This document shows positions 1-6,766 of a stretch of 34,256 nucleotides of DNA, piece by piece. A program made the translations under genes and the position numbers. Position 1 is the stretch's first letter. Each line of letters opens with the position of its first letter. Under the pieces are notes generated by a model, which was given only the letters and a program-made list of their open reading frames with translations, had not been told where the DNA came from and did not search any database. The DNA comes from Candidatus Izemoplasma sp. (GTDB lineage: Bacteria; Bacillota_I; Bacilli_A; Izemoplasmatales; Izemoplasmataceae). The stretch lies in assembly GCA_007117625.1 (NCBI GenBank), contig SKGE01000020.1, forward strand, positions 1 through 34,256, written 5' to 3'.

Positions 1-18
1 TGCTTATAGGAGTTTATT

Positions 19-624
19 ATGGCTAATAATCGTTACCATTTATTTGGTATAGGTTTATTTGCAGTGACCCGCACTAGAGTATTAATGTTACTTTTGTTTT
101 TACTCTTTGCGGGAAGCTCTATAGGCTTTGCCATATGGGATAATACAGACACGACATTTGATGACAATATTATCATAATCGGCGATTACGCCGAGCTTTC
201 TGTCGTTAAAGTGACTGAGAACCCTGGTAATGATTTAAGGTTGGTACCTTTTGGAGCTTTTAAAGGACAAGGCGACATTGATCATTTTATTTATGAGTAT
301 GTAGTTTTGTTTAATCAAGAAGGCATTTTAGAAATATCAGCGATTGATGTACGAATCAATGGCGCGGTAGGGCTTGCGAACTTGGTTCGTTTTTCTTATG
401 CGCTTCATCATGGTGCTGAATTTTTAGAGGCAGACCAATTTTCAATTGATTTAAGTTATGATAATGAATATTATAACGAAGAATTAAATGTTTTTATTGT
501 TCCAATTTACGTTAAAATGTATCTTGTGAATACTGAGAGTATTGATAGTTATATTAGCTTATTAGAAAATGCAACAATAACTTATGAGATGACATTTATT
601 ACAAAGCGTAATGATACAGAATAG
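19..624 (+). CDS. Short secreted/membrane-anchored protein, candidate substrate of the adjacent SipW-type signal peptidase
   Basis: I do not recognise this 201-residue protein as a named family. It has a basic N-terminus (R18, R20), one hydrophobic segment at about residues 21-39, and then an acidic, beta-rich domain with no further membrane segment. The segment ends in SSIGFAIWDNTDT, which resembles the signal region of TasA/camelysin-type proteins cut by SipW peptidases (a hydrophobic run followed by a short acidic, aromatic stretch). The next gene, 9 nt downstream on the same strand, is such a peptidase, so the two are probably co-transcribed and enzyme and substrate. An AGGAG ribosome site lies at 8-12, 6 nt before the ATG. 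The product would be exported and either released or left at the surface. It could instead be an uncleaved membrane protein. The link to SipW is inference from context. Confidence 0.6.
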   Translation: MANNRYHLFGIGLFAVTRTRVLMLLLFLLFAGSSIGFAIWDNTDTTFDDNIIIIGDYAELSVVKVTENPGNDLRLVPFGAFKGQGDIDHFIYEYVVLFNQEGILEISAIDVRINGAVGLANLVRFSYALHHGAEFLEADQFSIDLSYDNEYYNEELNVFIVPIYVKMYLVNTESIDSYISLLENATITYEMTFITKRNDTE

Positions 625-633
625 AGGTTTACG

Positions 634-1143
634 ATGCATTTATCAATTTTTAGAAAAATATTAAAATGGCTTGTTGGTGTTTTTTTCATCTACTTATTTA
701 TCGCACTTTTGTTTGAAAATGTTGCGGTTTTTAATCGTTACCAACATTACATCATCGTTAGTGGTAGTATGCAGCCGACGATTGATATCGGTGATGTAGT
801 TATCATCAATCGCCAGTTTGATATTGATACTTTAGAATCTGATACGATTATTGCTTTTAATACGGAAATCAATAGTAATGAAGTTGTTGTTGTGCATTAC
901 CTTGATTCTATTGTAGCTGTAAATGGTAATTATGAAATAAGAACACGCCCTGAAGGTACTGATGCTTTAGATGATTGGGTATTATCTGAAAATGATTTAA
1001 TTGGGGTTTATCAATGGCACATACCAAGATTAGGTCGTTTCCTGTTTTTTACACAATCGACGATTGGTCGTATTGTGATAATTATTGATGTTATTTTGAT
1101 TTATTTGATTATACGGTTTTTCTTTAAGAAAAAGCCGTCTTAA
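634..1143 (+). CDS. sipW: Signal peptidase I, SipW (ER/archaeal) type
   Basis: A type I signal peptidase that removes signal peptides from exported proteins on the outer face of the membrane. There is an N-terminal membrane segment at about residues 11-32, followed by the serine box SGSMQP with catalytic Ser45. The second catalytic site has His88 (EVVVVHYLD) where the bacterial LepB class has Lys, which marks the Ser/His ER-archaeal class that includes SipW. A second membrane segment lies at about 144-163 with a basic tail (FFFKKKPS). The length of 169 residues is normal for this class. It follows the putative secreted protein at 19-624 with a 9-nt gap, as SipW genes typically lie next to their dedicated substrates. 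Class assignment is confident; the identity of the substrate is inference. Confidence 0.85.
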   Translation: MHLSIFRKILKWLVGVFFIYLFIALLFENVAVFNRYQHYIIVSGSMQPTIDIGDVVIINRQFDIDTLESDTIIAFNTEINSNEVVVVHYLDSIVAVNGNYEIRTRPEGTDALDDWVLSENDLIGVYQWHIPRLGRFLFFTQSTIGRIVIIIDVILIYLIIRFFFKKKPS

Positions 1144-1162
1144 GGAGGTATTCTTCCATAGA

Positions 1163-1184
1163 GCGATAATCACCTTATTATCGC
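1163..1184 (+). terminator. Possible weak terminator or regulatory hairpin
   Basis: A perfect 8-bp inverted repeat (GCGATAAT / ATTATCGC) with a 6-nt loop starts 19 nt after the sipW stop codon. Only a short, broken T stretch follows, so as an intrinsic terminator it is weak. An orphan AAGGAGGT lies at 1142-1149, between the stop and the hairpin. Confidence 0.4.
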
Positions 1185-1261
1185 GTTATTGAATACTATT
1201 TCCGCTTTTAATAACAATCTATTATTTGACTTAATGCATTTAATGACTATGAGGTGAAGCA

Positions 1262-2431
1262 ATGTCTAAAAAAACGTTCGCAACAAACAAAAGGTTACAA
1301 TATTTATCGATTGAAACTTTAAAAAGCTTACTTATAGATTTAAGTATTAGCGTTCCAAGACACATCTACCGCCTAGCTTTGTCTGAAGCTTTAACAGTTT
1401 CATATCAAGAAGATTTAGATGCTTTAACTGCAAAAGATGAAAGGACCTTAGCGTTAGATGAAATTAAAAATTTAAGAAGATACAAAGCTATACCAACCTT
1501 AAGTGTCTACCAGTTACATGAAATGCGTCCACAACCTTTGCAAGATTTAGCTGTTTCGAGATTTTTTACTGTTTTTTGGGAAGTCCTCGTGAGTTATCTT
1601 TATGATAAAACCAATAATGACGCTTTTTTAGATGGCTTTTTTGAAGAGGCATTAAAAGCTTTAAAAGATGATGTCCATCCCGCGTTTCAAGATTTTCACT
1701 TAGTATTGCAAAACTTTCTAGAAGATGAAGATCAATACTGTGATGGTCTTACTGAAACTCAGTTTCGCGATACCCTTGAAAAGCTTGCGAATGCAACAGA
1801 AATTCGTGCGATTGGGAATGCTTATGGTATTGAGGTGCCTAGAACCTTAAAAAAAGAACAGTTTCGCATTATTGTAGAACATGAGCTCAAAGCAAAAAGT
1901 GCATGGAGAGACCATTACAGTGTACGTTTACAAGATGGAACCTTAAAAGATCTCCAAGAATTTGCAAAAGAGCATGGTGTTGCTTATGAAAACTACATGA
2001 CAAAGCATCGTATGATTACTTATTTAACCCACCGTTTAATTGAGCAAAACCATCAAAACAAAGTTATTAGCAAGCAGGTGTCTAAAAGTAGTGATCAAGG
2101 CGATATCATTAAAATGTTGCATGCAGAACTGCGTGAGATTAAAGCGCTGCTTAAGCAACAACACACTGTGCCACAAGAAGATGCAAATAAGGAGCCATCC
2201 GAAGTTGTTTCAAACGCGTCAAAACAAAAGTATAACCGTTTAATGATTTTAGATGTCTTTGCAGGGATAGTATTACTCTTTTTAGTTTTTGGAATATTTA
2301 CATATGTAGGCCGTGATTTAGCGTTTGTCGATAATATTAATAGTTTCTTTAATCGTCTTTCTTATCGCGGTTATGGTGTGATGGAGCTTTATCATAATGT
2401 GATTGGTTTTATTGTTTATGGAGAGCAATAA
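1262..2431 (+). CDS. Tail-anchored membrane protein with three SAP/Rho-N-like helical segments
   Basis: An unrecognised 389-residue protein. It has no N-terminal signal. Three stretches share the pattern L..L....GI..P/..K....., as seen in SAP and Rho-N type helix-extended-helix nucleic-acid modules: about residues 13-48 (LSISVPRHIY), 172-210 (AYGIEVPRTLKKEQ) and 222-258 (EHGVAYENYMTKH). A charged, possibly coiled-coil region follows at about 260-310, then a single membrane segment at about 327-349 and a roughly 40-residue tail. The bulk should therefore be cytoplasmic and held at the membrane. A GAGGTGA ribosome site precedes the ATG, and the gene appears to stand alone. The SAP/Rho-N resemblance is by eye, and a nucleic-acid binding role is inference. 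The last codons and stop overlap the terminator of the opposite-strand tRNA. Confidence 0.7.
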   Translation: MSKKTFATNKRLQYLSIETLKSLLIDLSISVPRHIYRLALSEALTVSYQEDLDALTAKDERTLALDEIKNLRRYKAIPTLSVYQLHEMRPQPLQDLAVSRFFTVFWEVLVSYLYDKTNNDAFLDGFFEEALKALKDDVHPAFQDFHLVLQNFLEDEDQYCDGLTETQFRDTLEKLANATEIRAIGNAYGIEVPRTLKKEQFRIIVEHELKAKSAWRDHYSVRLQDGTLKDLQEFAKEHGVAYENYMTKHRMITYLTHRLIEQNHQNKVISKQVSKSSDQGDIIKMLHAELREIKALLKQQHTVPQEDANKEPSEVVSNASKQKYNRLMILDVFAGIVLLFLVFGIFTYVGRDLAFVDNINSFFNRLSYRGYGVMELYHNVIGFIVYGEQ

Positions 2432-2451
2432 AAAAAAGCGCAAACGCGCTT
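2431..2451 (-). terminator. Intrinsic terminator of tRNA-Thr
   Basis: Read on the minus strand: AAGCGC, loop GTTT, GCGCTT, then a T run (2431-2437). It lies 12 nt after the 3' end of the tRNA. On the plus strand the T tract is interrupted, so it serves mainly the tRNA. Confidence 0.75.
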
Positions 2452-2463
2452 ATCGTTTATAAA

Positions 2464-2539
2464 TGGTGCCGCTAGCTGGATTTGAACCAGCAACCTCTTC
2501 CTTACCATGGAATTGCTCTACCGTTGGAGCTATAGCGGC
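2464..2539 (-). tRNA. trnT: tRNA-Thr (anticodon GGU)
   Basis: A 76-nt cloverleaf on the minus strand. The acceptor stem GCCGCTA pairs with TAGCGGC, followed by discriminator A and an encoded CCA (2464-2466). The D arm is GCTC/GAGC with GG in the loop. The anticodon arm is ATTCC-ATGGTAA-GGAAG with anticodon GGT at positions 34-36 and T33 in place; the outermost pair of this stem (A27-G43) is a mismatch. The T arm is GCTGG-TTCAAAT-CCAGC. The anticodon reads ACC/ACU threonine codons. It is a single tRNA, flanked on both sides by hairpin terminators. Confidence 0.93.
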
Positions 2540-2554
2540 GAAAATTACTCAATC

Positions 2555-2563
2555 ATTTTATCA
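2555..2563 (-). promoter_or_regulatory. Probable extended -10 promoter of tRNA-Thr
   Basis: The minus strand reads TGATAAAAT, an extended -10 (TGn plus TAAAAT), placing the start about 8-10 nt before the tRNA 5' end. It abuts the upstream Rieske-gene terminator, leaving no clear -35 box. Confidence 0.4.
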
Positions 2564-2593
2564 TAAAACCCCTTTTGTGAAAAGGGGTTTTAT
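2563..2593. terminator. Bidirectional intrinsic terminator
   Basis: A 14-bp perfect stem (ATAAAACCCCTTTT against AAAAGGGGTTTTAT) with a GTG loop. The plus strand has a T run after it (2595-2602). On the minus strand it lies just after the stop of the Rieske gene and isolates it from the tRNA promoter. Confidence 0.8.
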
Positions 2594-2600
2594 CTTTTTT

Positions 2601-2927
2601 TTATAGTAATACGAAAATTTTGTCTTCTTCTACTTTAACGACATATGTCTGAGCCTCTTTTGTCGGCATTTTCATAATCCAAAGTTTTGCTTTTTGGATG
2701 ATTTTTCCAGTTTCTACATCGACTTGAGCACCATGTTTTTTACACGTGACGATGCCTTCATCGAATCTGCCTTCGAAAAGCGATGCTTTCATGTGCGGAC
2801 ATCGGTCACTCATTGCATAAACCGAATCACGATAGTAAGTTAATAAGACCGGCTTATTATCAACCGTTACCCTTAATTTTTGCTTGGCTTTTAAATCCTT
2901 TAAATCAGCGACATACTCAAATGCCAT
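2601..2927 (-). CDS. Rieske-type [2Fe-2S] ferredoxin
   Basis: A small soluble Rieske ferredoxin of the kind that feeds electrons to oxygenases or acts as an electron shuttle. The cluster ligands are complete: C-P-H then C-x2-H (Cys43, His45, Cys62, His65 from the chosen start), separated by 16 residues. At 108 residues it is a single domain with no membrane anchor. An ATG at 2925-2927 is preferred over the upstream in-frame TTG (2928-2930) because GGGAGGG sits 5 nt before the ATG and would be too close to the TTG. No oxygenase partner lies nearby, so the electron acceptor is unknown. It is divergent from the nucleoside kinase and has its own promoter and terminator. Confidence 0.88.
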   Translation of the reverse strand: MAFEYVADLKDLKAKQKLRVTVDNKPVLLTYYRDSVYAMSDRCPHMKASLFEGRFDEGIVTCKKHGAQVDVETGKIIQKAKLWIMKMPTKEAQTYVVKVEEDKIFVLL

Positions 2928-2955
2928 CAAATCCCTCCCAATTACTTATAGGTCT

Positions 2956-2964
2956 ATTATATCA
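2956..2964 (-). promoter_or_regulatory. Extended -10 promoter of the Rieske gene
   Basis: The minus strand reads TGATATAAT, a perfect -10 with the TGn extension, about 29 nt upstream of the ATG at 2927. No convincing -35 box at 17 nt. Confidence 0.55.
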
Positions 2965-2973
2965 CGATACTTC

Positions 2974-3001
2974 TTGCAAATACGACCTATTTTGATAAAA
3001 T
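2974..3001 (+). promoter_or_regulatory. Promoter of the nucleoside kinase gene
   Basis: TTGCAA (-35, 2974-2979), a 16-nt spacer ending in TGA, then TAAAAT (-10, 2996-3001), so the -10 is also of the extended TGn form. The ATG follows 34 nt later, with an AGAGGAG ribosome site. Confidence 0.6.
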
Positions 3002-3035
3002 AGATATACATCTTAAATTTAGAGAGGAGTTAATC

Positions 3036-4676
3036 ATGTTTAAATTAACTATTAATAATGAAACCAAAACGTATAAATCTAAAGTGTGTTTACTCGATTT
3101 AATCGACGATCCAAATCAGCAATATTTCCTTGCACTCGTCAACAATCGTTTGAGAGAGTTAACCTATGAAGTCGATTATGATGCAATAATTGAGTTTTTA
3201 GATACAACAAACCATGAAGCGATTTTTACGTATGAAGCCAGTATCAGATACTTATTGAGCATGGCTTTTCATAACTTATACCCAGACTATAAGTTTAAAT
3301 TTAACTACAGTATTTCTAGAACAACATTTTGTCATGTCTTCAATGTAGAGGATTCACGCAGTATCCGTGATATAACAGAGAATCTATATAAAGAAATGCA
3401 GCGCCTTGTTTCACTAGATATTCCAATCCGGCGTACTGAAATGAAAAACGAAGATGCGATTAAGTTTTACGAAAAACATGGGTATGAAGATAAAATAGAT
3501 ATCATCAGCTATCGTCCAGAAGACACCGTTCACTTTTATGAATGTGACGGATACATGAACTACATGTACAACCTTATGGTTCCTTCAACAGGATACATTC
3601 AACTTTTTGACCTTAAGGTATATCCACCAGGATTCTTGATTCAGTACCCACGCGCTGAGGCCGGTGGTAAAATACCTAAGTTCGAGGATGCCCCCATTTA
3701 TGGAAGAACCTTAAGAGATGCTAATCGTTGGGCTGAACGCATTGATGCAAATACCATTGCAAAAATGAATGAACACGCTGCATCAAAAGCGATGGTTGAG
3801 TTTGTGCATATGAATGAATCCAAACACAATCAAATGATTGCTGAGATTGGTAGACAAATCACGCGTAATATTGATGATGTTAGACTGATTGCTATCGCAG
3901 GACCATCATCAAGTGGAAAAACCACGTTCTCAACACGCTTACGAATCGAACTGATGAGTTTAGGCTTAAAGCCTGTGATGATTTCTTTGGATGACTACTA
4001 TTTAGATCGCGATCAGATTAAACCCGATGAAAACGGTAAAATTGACTTAGAGCACGTTAACACGTTAGATATCGAGCTTTTTAATAAAAACATGCTAGAT
4101 TTAATTGAAGGTCGTGAGGTTGAAGTACCAATCTTTGATTTTATGGTCAAGAAACGTTCAGGCTACAAAAAACTTAAAATTTCAGAGAAAAACCCAATTA
4201 TTATTGAAGGGATTCACGCTTTAAATGAAACGCTGACCTCATTAATTCCAAAACATCAAAAATACAAGATATTTATAAGTCCCCAACTTCAGATTAACAT
4301 TGACCACCACAATCCGATAAGTATAACAAACTTAAGACTCTTGCGCAGGATTGTCCGTGATCGTAAGTTCCGCAACTCTCCTGCCAATAAAACAATCTCA
4401 ATGTGGCCAAGTGTCCGTAATGGAGAGTTCAAGTGGATTTATCCGCACCAAGAAGGTGCCGATTATATCTTCAATAGTGGCTTAGCTTATGAACTATGTG
4501 TGATGAAAAAATATGCGCTTGATACGCTTATGGAAATACCAAGAGATAATGAACACTTCATCACTGCCAACCGATTAATCAAGTTTTTAAAGTACTTCCA
4601 AGATATTCCAGATAGTGTCGTACCATGTAATTCCTTGTTAAGAGAATTTATAGGTGGAAGCTGTTTTGACGTTTAA
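3036..4676 (+). CDS. Uridine/nucleoside kinase with N-terminal TGS and tRNA-synthetase-like domains
   Basis: A 546-residue multidomain kinase. The N-terminal 65 residues look like a TGS (ubiquitin-like) domain. Residues about 66-250 resemble the second additional (SAD) domain of threonyl/alanyl-tRNA synthetases. The C-terminal half is a phosphoribulokinase/uridine kinase fold. The P-loop GPSSSGKTT starts near residue 289, MISLDDYYLDRD follows (the base-binding DDYY of uridine kinases), and DFMVKKRSGYK and IIIEGIHALN (Walker B region) come later. This architecture is known in Thermotoga, Clostridia and relatives, where the proteins are annotated as nucleoside or uridine kinases. The likely reaction is ATP- or GTP-dependent phosphorylation of uridine, cytidine or another nucleoside. 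The role of the TGS/SAD part is not established. It is a single-gene unit with its own promoter and terminator. Confidence 0.88.
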   Translation: MFKLTINNETKTYKSKVCLLDLIDDPNQQYFLALVNNRLRELTYEVDYDAIIEFLDTTNHEAIFTYEASIRYLLSMAFHNLYPDYKFKFNYSISRTTFCHVFNVEDSRSIRDITENLYKEMQRLVSLDIPIRRTEMKNEDAIKFYEKHGYEDKIDIISYRPEDTVHFYECDGYMNYMYNLMVPSTGYIQLFDLKVYPPGFLIQYPRAEAGGKIPKFEDAPIYGRTLRDANRWAERIDANTIAKMNEHAASKAMVEFVHMNESKHNQMIAEIGRQITRNIDDVRLIAIAGPSSSGKTTFSTRLRIELMSLGLKPVMISLDDYYLDRDQIKPDENGKIDLEHVNTLDIELFNKNMLDLIEGREVEVPIFDFMVKKRSGYKKLKISEKNPIIIEGIHALNETLTSLIPKHQKYKIFISPQLQINIDHHNPISITNLRLLRRIVRDRKFRNSPANKTISMWPSVRNGEFKWIYPHQEGADYIFNSGLAYELCVMKKYALDTLMEIPRDNEHFITANRLIKFLKYFQDIPDSVVPCNSLLREFIGGSCFDV

Positions 4677-4700
4677 AAAAGACCAACTAAGGTCTTTTTT
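4675..4700. terminator. Bidirectional terminator between the nucleoside kinase and yaaA
   Basis: AAAAAAGACC / GGTCTTTTTT, a 10-bp stem with a 6-nt loop, immediately after the kinase stop and overlapping the yaaA stop codon. T runs are present in both directions. Confidence 0.85.
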
Positions 4701-5376
4701 TTGCGCTAAAAACTAGTATTCCATCAGTAGAAGCTTCAGGATTATAGAAGAAACCTTCTGCTGAAAAAGCTTTTAATGATTCTAATGTTTCAGCTTTATT
4801 AAGTGCTATATATCTCGTCATCAAGCCTCTTAGCTTTTTAGCAAGCATTGCGTGTGCACCTTTAAACTTAATAGTGATAACCTGTAAGGATTTGTCGAGT
4901 GCATCACTATACTCTTTTGAAGCTAGGTTGATAACGCGTGTGTCTTTCAAGTGATCTTTGATAGGTTTTTTCCAATAGTTAGAGAGTTTTTGATTGTTAT
5001 AGGTGAGTTCCATCGGTAAACGATACATTCCAATTGTGTCGTTTGGGCGAACTAGTCCATATAATCCACTGATGATATACAAGCAATCATTTAAAAAGGC
5101 TTGGCTTGAACGATCTAAACTTTTGTAATCTAGCGCTTTAAACTGTGTCCCTGTATAACTCAAACCAGCTTTATGAACTTCTTCAAAGTTTTGATAGCGC
5201 TCATAATTTGTTTGCAACAACGCATCGCTCAGAGATAAATATGTTTTAAGTTTAATTAGACTCATATTTTGAAGATACTTTAATAATACTTGTTTGTTTT
5301 TATGAAATAATGGATGATTATGATCATCAGTTTTAGCTGCTTGCATCGTTTTTGAGGGTGAAATTAATACTTTCAT
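4687..5376 (-). CDS. yaaA: YaaA family peroxide-stress protein
   Basis: A member of the YaaA/UPF0246 family, which in E. coli lowers free iron and protects DNA during peroxide stress. The N-terminus MKVLISPSKTM is the family signature, and the block ALDYKSLD...YIISGLYGLVRPNDTIGMYRLPM is also typical. The product is about 229 residues, a little shorter than the E. coli protein (about 258). I start at the ATG at 5374-5376, which has AGGAAG 6 nt upstream, rather than at an upstream in-frame ATG that would add ten non-conserved residues. It lies 39 nt downstream of msrB on the same strand, so the two probably form an oxidative-stress operon. Confidence 0.9.
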   Translation of the reverse strand: MKVLISPSKTMQAAKTDDHNHPLFHKNKQVLLKYLQNMSLIKLKTYLSLSDALLQTNYERYQNFEEVHKAGLSYTGTQFKALDYKSLDRSSQAFLNDCLYIISGLYGLVRPNDTIGMYRLPMELTYNNQKLSNYWKKPIKDHLKDTRVINLASKEYSDALDKSLQVITIKFKGAHAMLAKKLRGLMTRYIALNKAETLESLKAFSAEGFFYNPEASTDGILVFSAKKRP

Positions 5377-5415
5377 GATATGCTTCCTTTCATAAAACAA
5401 GTACACATCGTGTAC

Positions 5416-5844
5416 TTATTTAAAATATTTAAGGTATTCGCCATAGCCTTCTTTTTCCAAGTCTTTAACTGGAATAAACCGTAAAGCCGCAGAATTAATA
5501 CAGTATCTCAGTCCACCTTCGGATGGTATACCATCCTCAAAGACATGTCCTAAGTGTGAGTCTGCTTCCTTACTTCGAACTTCAGTTCGGCGCATCCCAT
5601 AACGACTATCAAACTTCTCATTTAACTCCGATAATGGTTTTGTGAAACTTGGCCAGCCGCATCCTGCGTCGTATTGCTCATTGGTAGTAAAGAGTGCCTC
5701 ACCACTTACAACATCTACATACAACCCTGCTTCTTTATTGTTATAATATTCATTTTCATAGGGTGGTTCTGTCCCATCTTCTTGGGTCACATGATATTGC
5801 ATTGATGTTAATCGTTGCTTCAATGTTTTCTTATCATTACTCAT
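5416..5844 (-). CDS. msrB: Peptide-methionine (R)-S-oxide reductase MsrB
   Basis: Repairs oxidised methionine (the R-sulfoxide) in proteins in the cytoplasm, using thioredoxin or a similar reductant. The family blocks are present: CGWPSFTKP (Cys62), HLGHVFEDG at about 97-105, and [13 protein letters not shown] with the catalytic Cys115. Cys62 could serve as resolving cysteine. The two CxxC zinc-binding pairs of the zinc-containing MsrB form are absent, so this is the zinc-free form. The 142-residue length is normal for stand-alone MsrB, and no MsrA domain is fused. The ATG has GAGGTGA upstream. It is followed by yaaA, a second oxidative-damage gene. Confidence 0.95.
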   Translation of the reverse strand: MSNDKKTLKQRLTSMQYHVTQEDGTEPPYENEYYNNKEAGLYVDVVSGEALFTTNEQYDAGCGWPSFTKPLSELNEKFDSRYGMRRTEVRSKEADSHLGHVFEDGIPSEGGLRYCINSAALRFIPVKDLEKEGYGEYLKYFK

Positions 5845-5861
5845 TGTATCACCTCACCCAT

Positions 5862-5870
5862 ATCATAGCA
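5862..5870 (-). promoter_or_regulatory. Possible extended -10 promoter of msrB-yaaA
   Basis: The minus strand reads TGCTATGAT (TGn plus TATGAT) in the 49-nt gap between the DUF1295 gene and msrB. If used, the leader would be very short, with the ribosome site near its 5' end. No -35 box is evident. Confidence 0.3.
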
Positions 5871-5893
5871 TACATAGGTGGACTACATGCACA

Positions 5894-6757
5894 TCATGCT
5901 TCGCGTTTATTTCTATTAAACTCCTTAGGTAATGGGATTAACATACGTGTTGTACTTTGATAATCAACGTATTCAGGACGTCGTTTTATTTGGCGTTGTT
6001 CCATAAGTGGAACACTGATAAAGACAAATAGTAATATCATTACAATAGGTCCAAATGACCAGCGAATATCTTGAGTGATCGATACGCTCATGACAAACAA
6101 TCCAACCCAAAACATAATTTCACCAAAATAGTTTGGATGCCTTGAATACTTCCAAAGACCCGTATTTATAACTTTGTTTGGCGTCGTAACTAAGTGTTGG
6201 TGCATTTGTCTGTCGCTGATTGTTTGCAACATTGTTGCGGCGATCGAGATAAAGAAACCAAAAATTACAAATAATGTGACTTCGCTTGATGATTGTAATG
6301 CGAAATAGACCGGCGTTAACGCTGCTAAGACAACATAGGTAGGCATTAAGTGAATACCAAAGAAGTTTACTAAAGGCCAAAGCTTCTTTGCTTTACTTAG
6401 GTAATGGTCATACCGCCAATCTTGTACACTTAAATCTTTAAACGTTAATACCCAGTTTCTTGTTAAGCGAATACCCCAAAAATAAATCGCAAACACAAAT
6501 AGAATACTTACTGCATTGATCGTGTCTACAAACACTAAAATGATAACCATCGGCGCAACGCTCCAATAAGCGTCATATATCGATGAATTTTTAAACACCG
6601 TGCTCATGATAAAGATGAAAAACGTCGCAAAAGTACTGGTAATGAAAACATCAAGTAACATATGATTGGTACTGATTGTATTAAATACTAGAAACGATAA
6701 AATTATCGTAGCCAGATAGATCGTTAATATTAAAAATAAACTCTTCTGTTTGTTCAT
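5894..6757 (-). CDS. DUF1295 / steroid 5-alpha-reductase-like membrane protein
   Basis: A polytopic membrane protein of 287 residues with about seven to eight hydrophobic segments. The C-terminal part has the DUF1295/isoprenylcysteine methyltransferase-like signature: LWKYSRHPNYFGEIMFW, then PLMEQRQIKRRPEYVDYQ. Earlier, LTRNWVLTFKDLSVQDWRY is also typical of DUF1295. The superfamily includes steroid 5-alpha reductases and ICMT methyltransferases, but the bacterial DUF1295 substrates are generally unknown. The ribosome site AGGAGG overlaps the end of the upstream ABC transporter gene, with a gap of 9 nt, so translation is probably coupled. It ends in TGA. The family call is confident; the substrate is unknown. 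Confidence 0.85.
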   Translation of the reverse strand: MNKQKSLFLILTIYLATIILSFLVFNTISTNHMLLDVFITSTFATFFIFIMSTVFKNSSIYDAYWSVAPMVIILVFVDTINAVSILFVFAIYFWGIRLTRNWVLTFKDLSVQDWRYDHYLSKAKKLWPLVNFFGIHLMPTYVVLAALTPVYFALQSSSEVTLFVIFGFFISIAATMLQTISDRQMHQHLVTTPNKVINTGLWKYSRHPNYFGEIMFWVGLFVMSVSITQDIRWSFGPIVMILLFVFISVPLMEQRQIKRRPEYVDYQSTTRMLIPLPKEFNRNKREA

Positions 6758-6766
6758 AGGTTCCTC

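Noticed and set aside
2040-2243. A 67-codon frame within the SAP-like membrane protein gene
   Set aside because: Out-of-frame overlap with no ribosome site; composition (Lys/Cys-rich) typical of a shadow.
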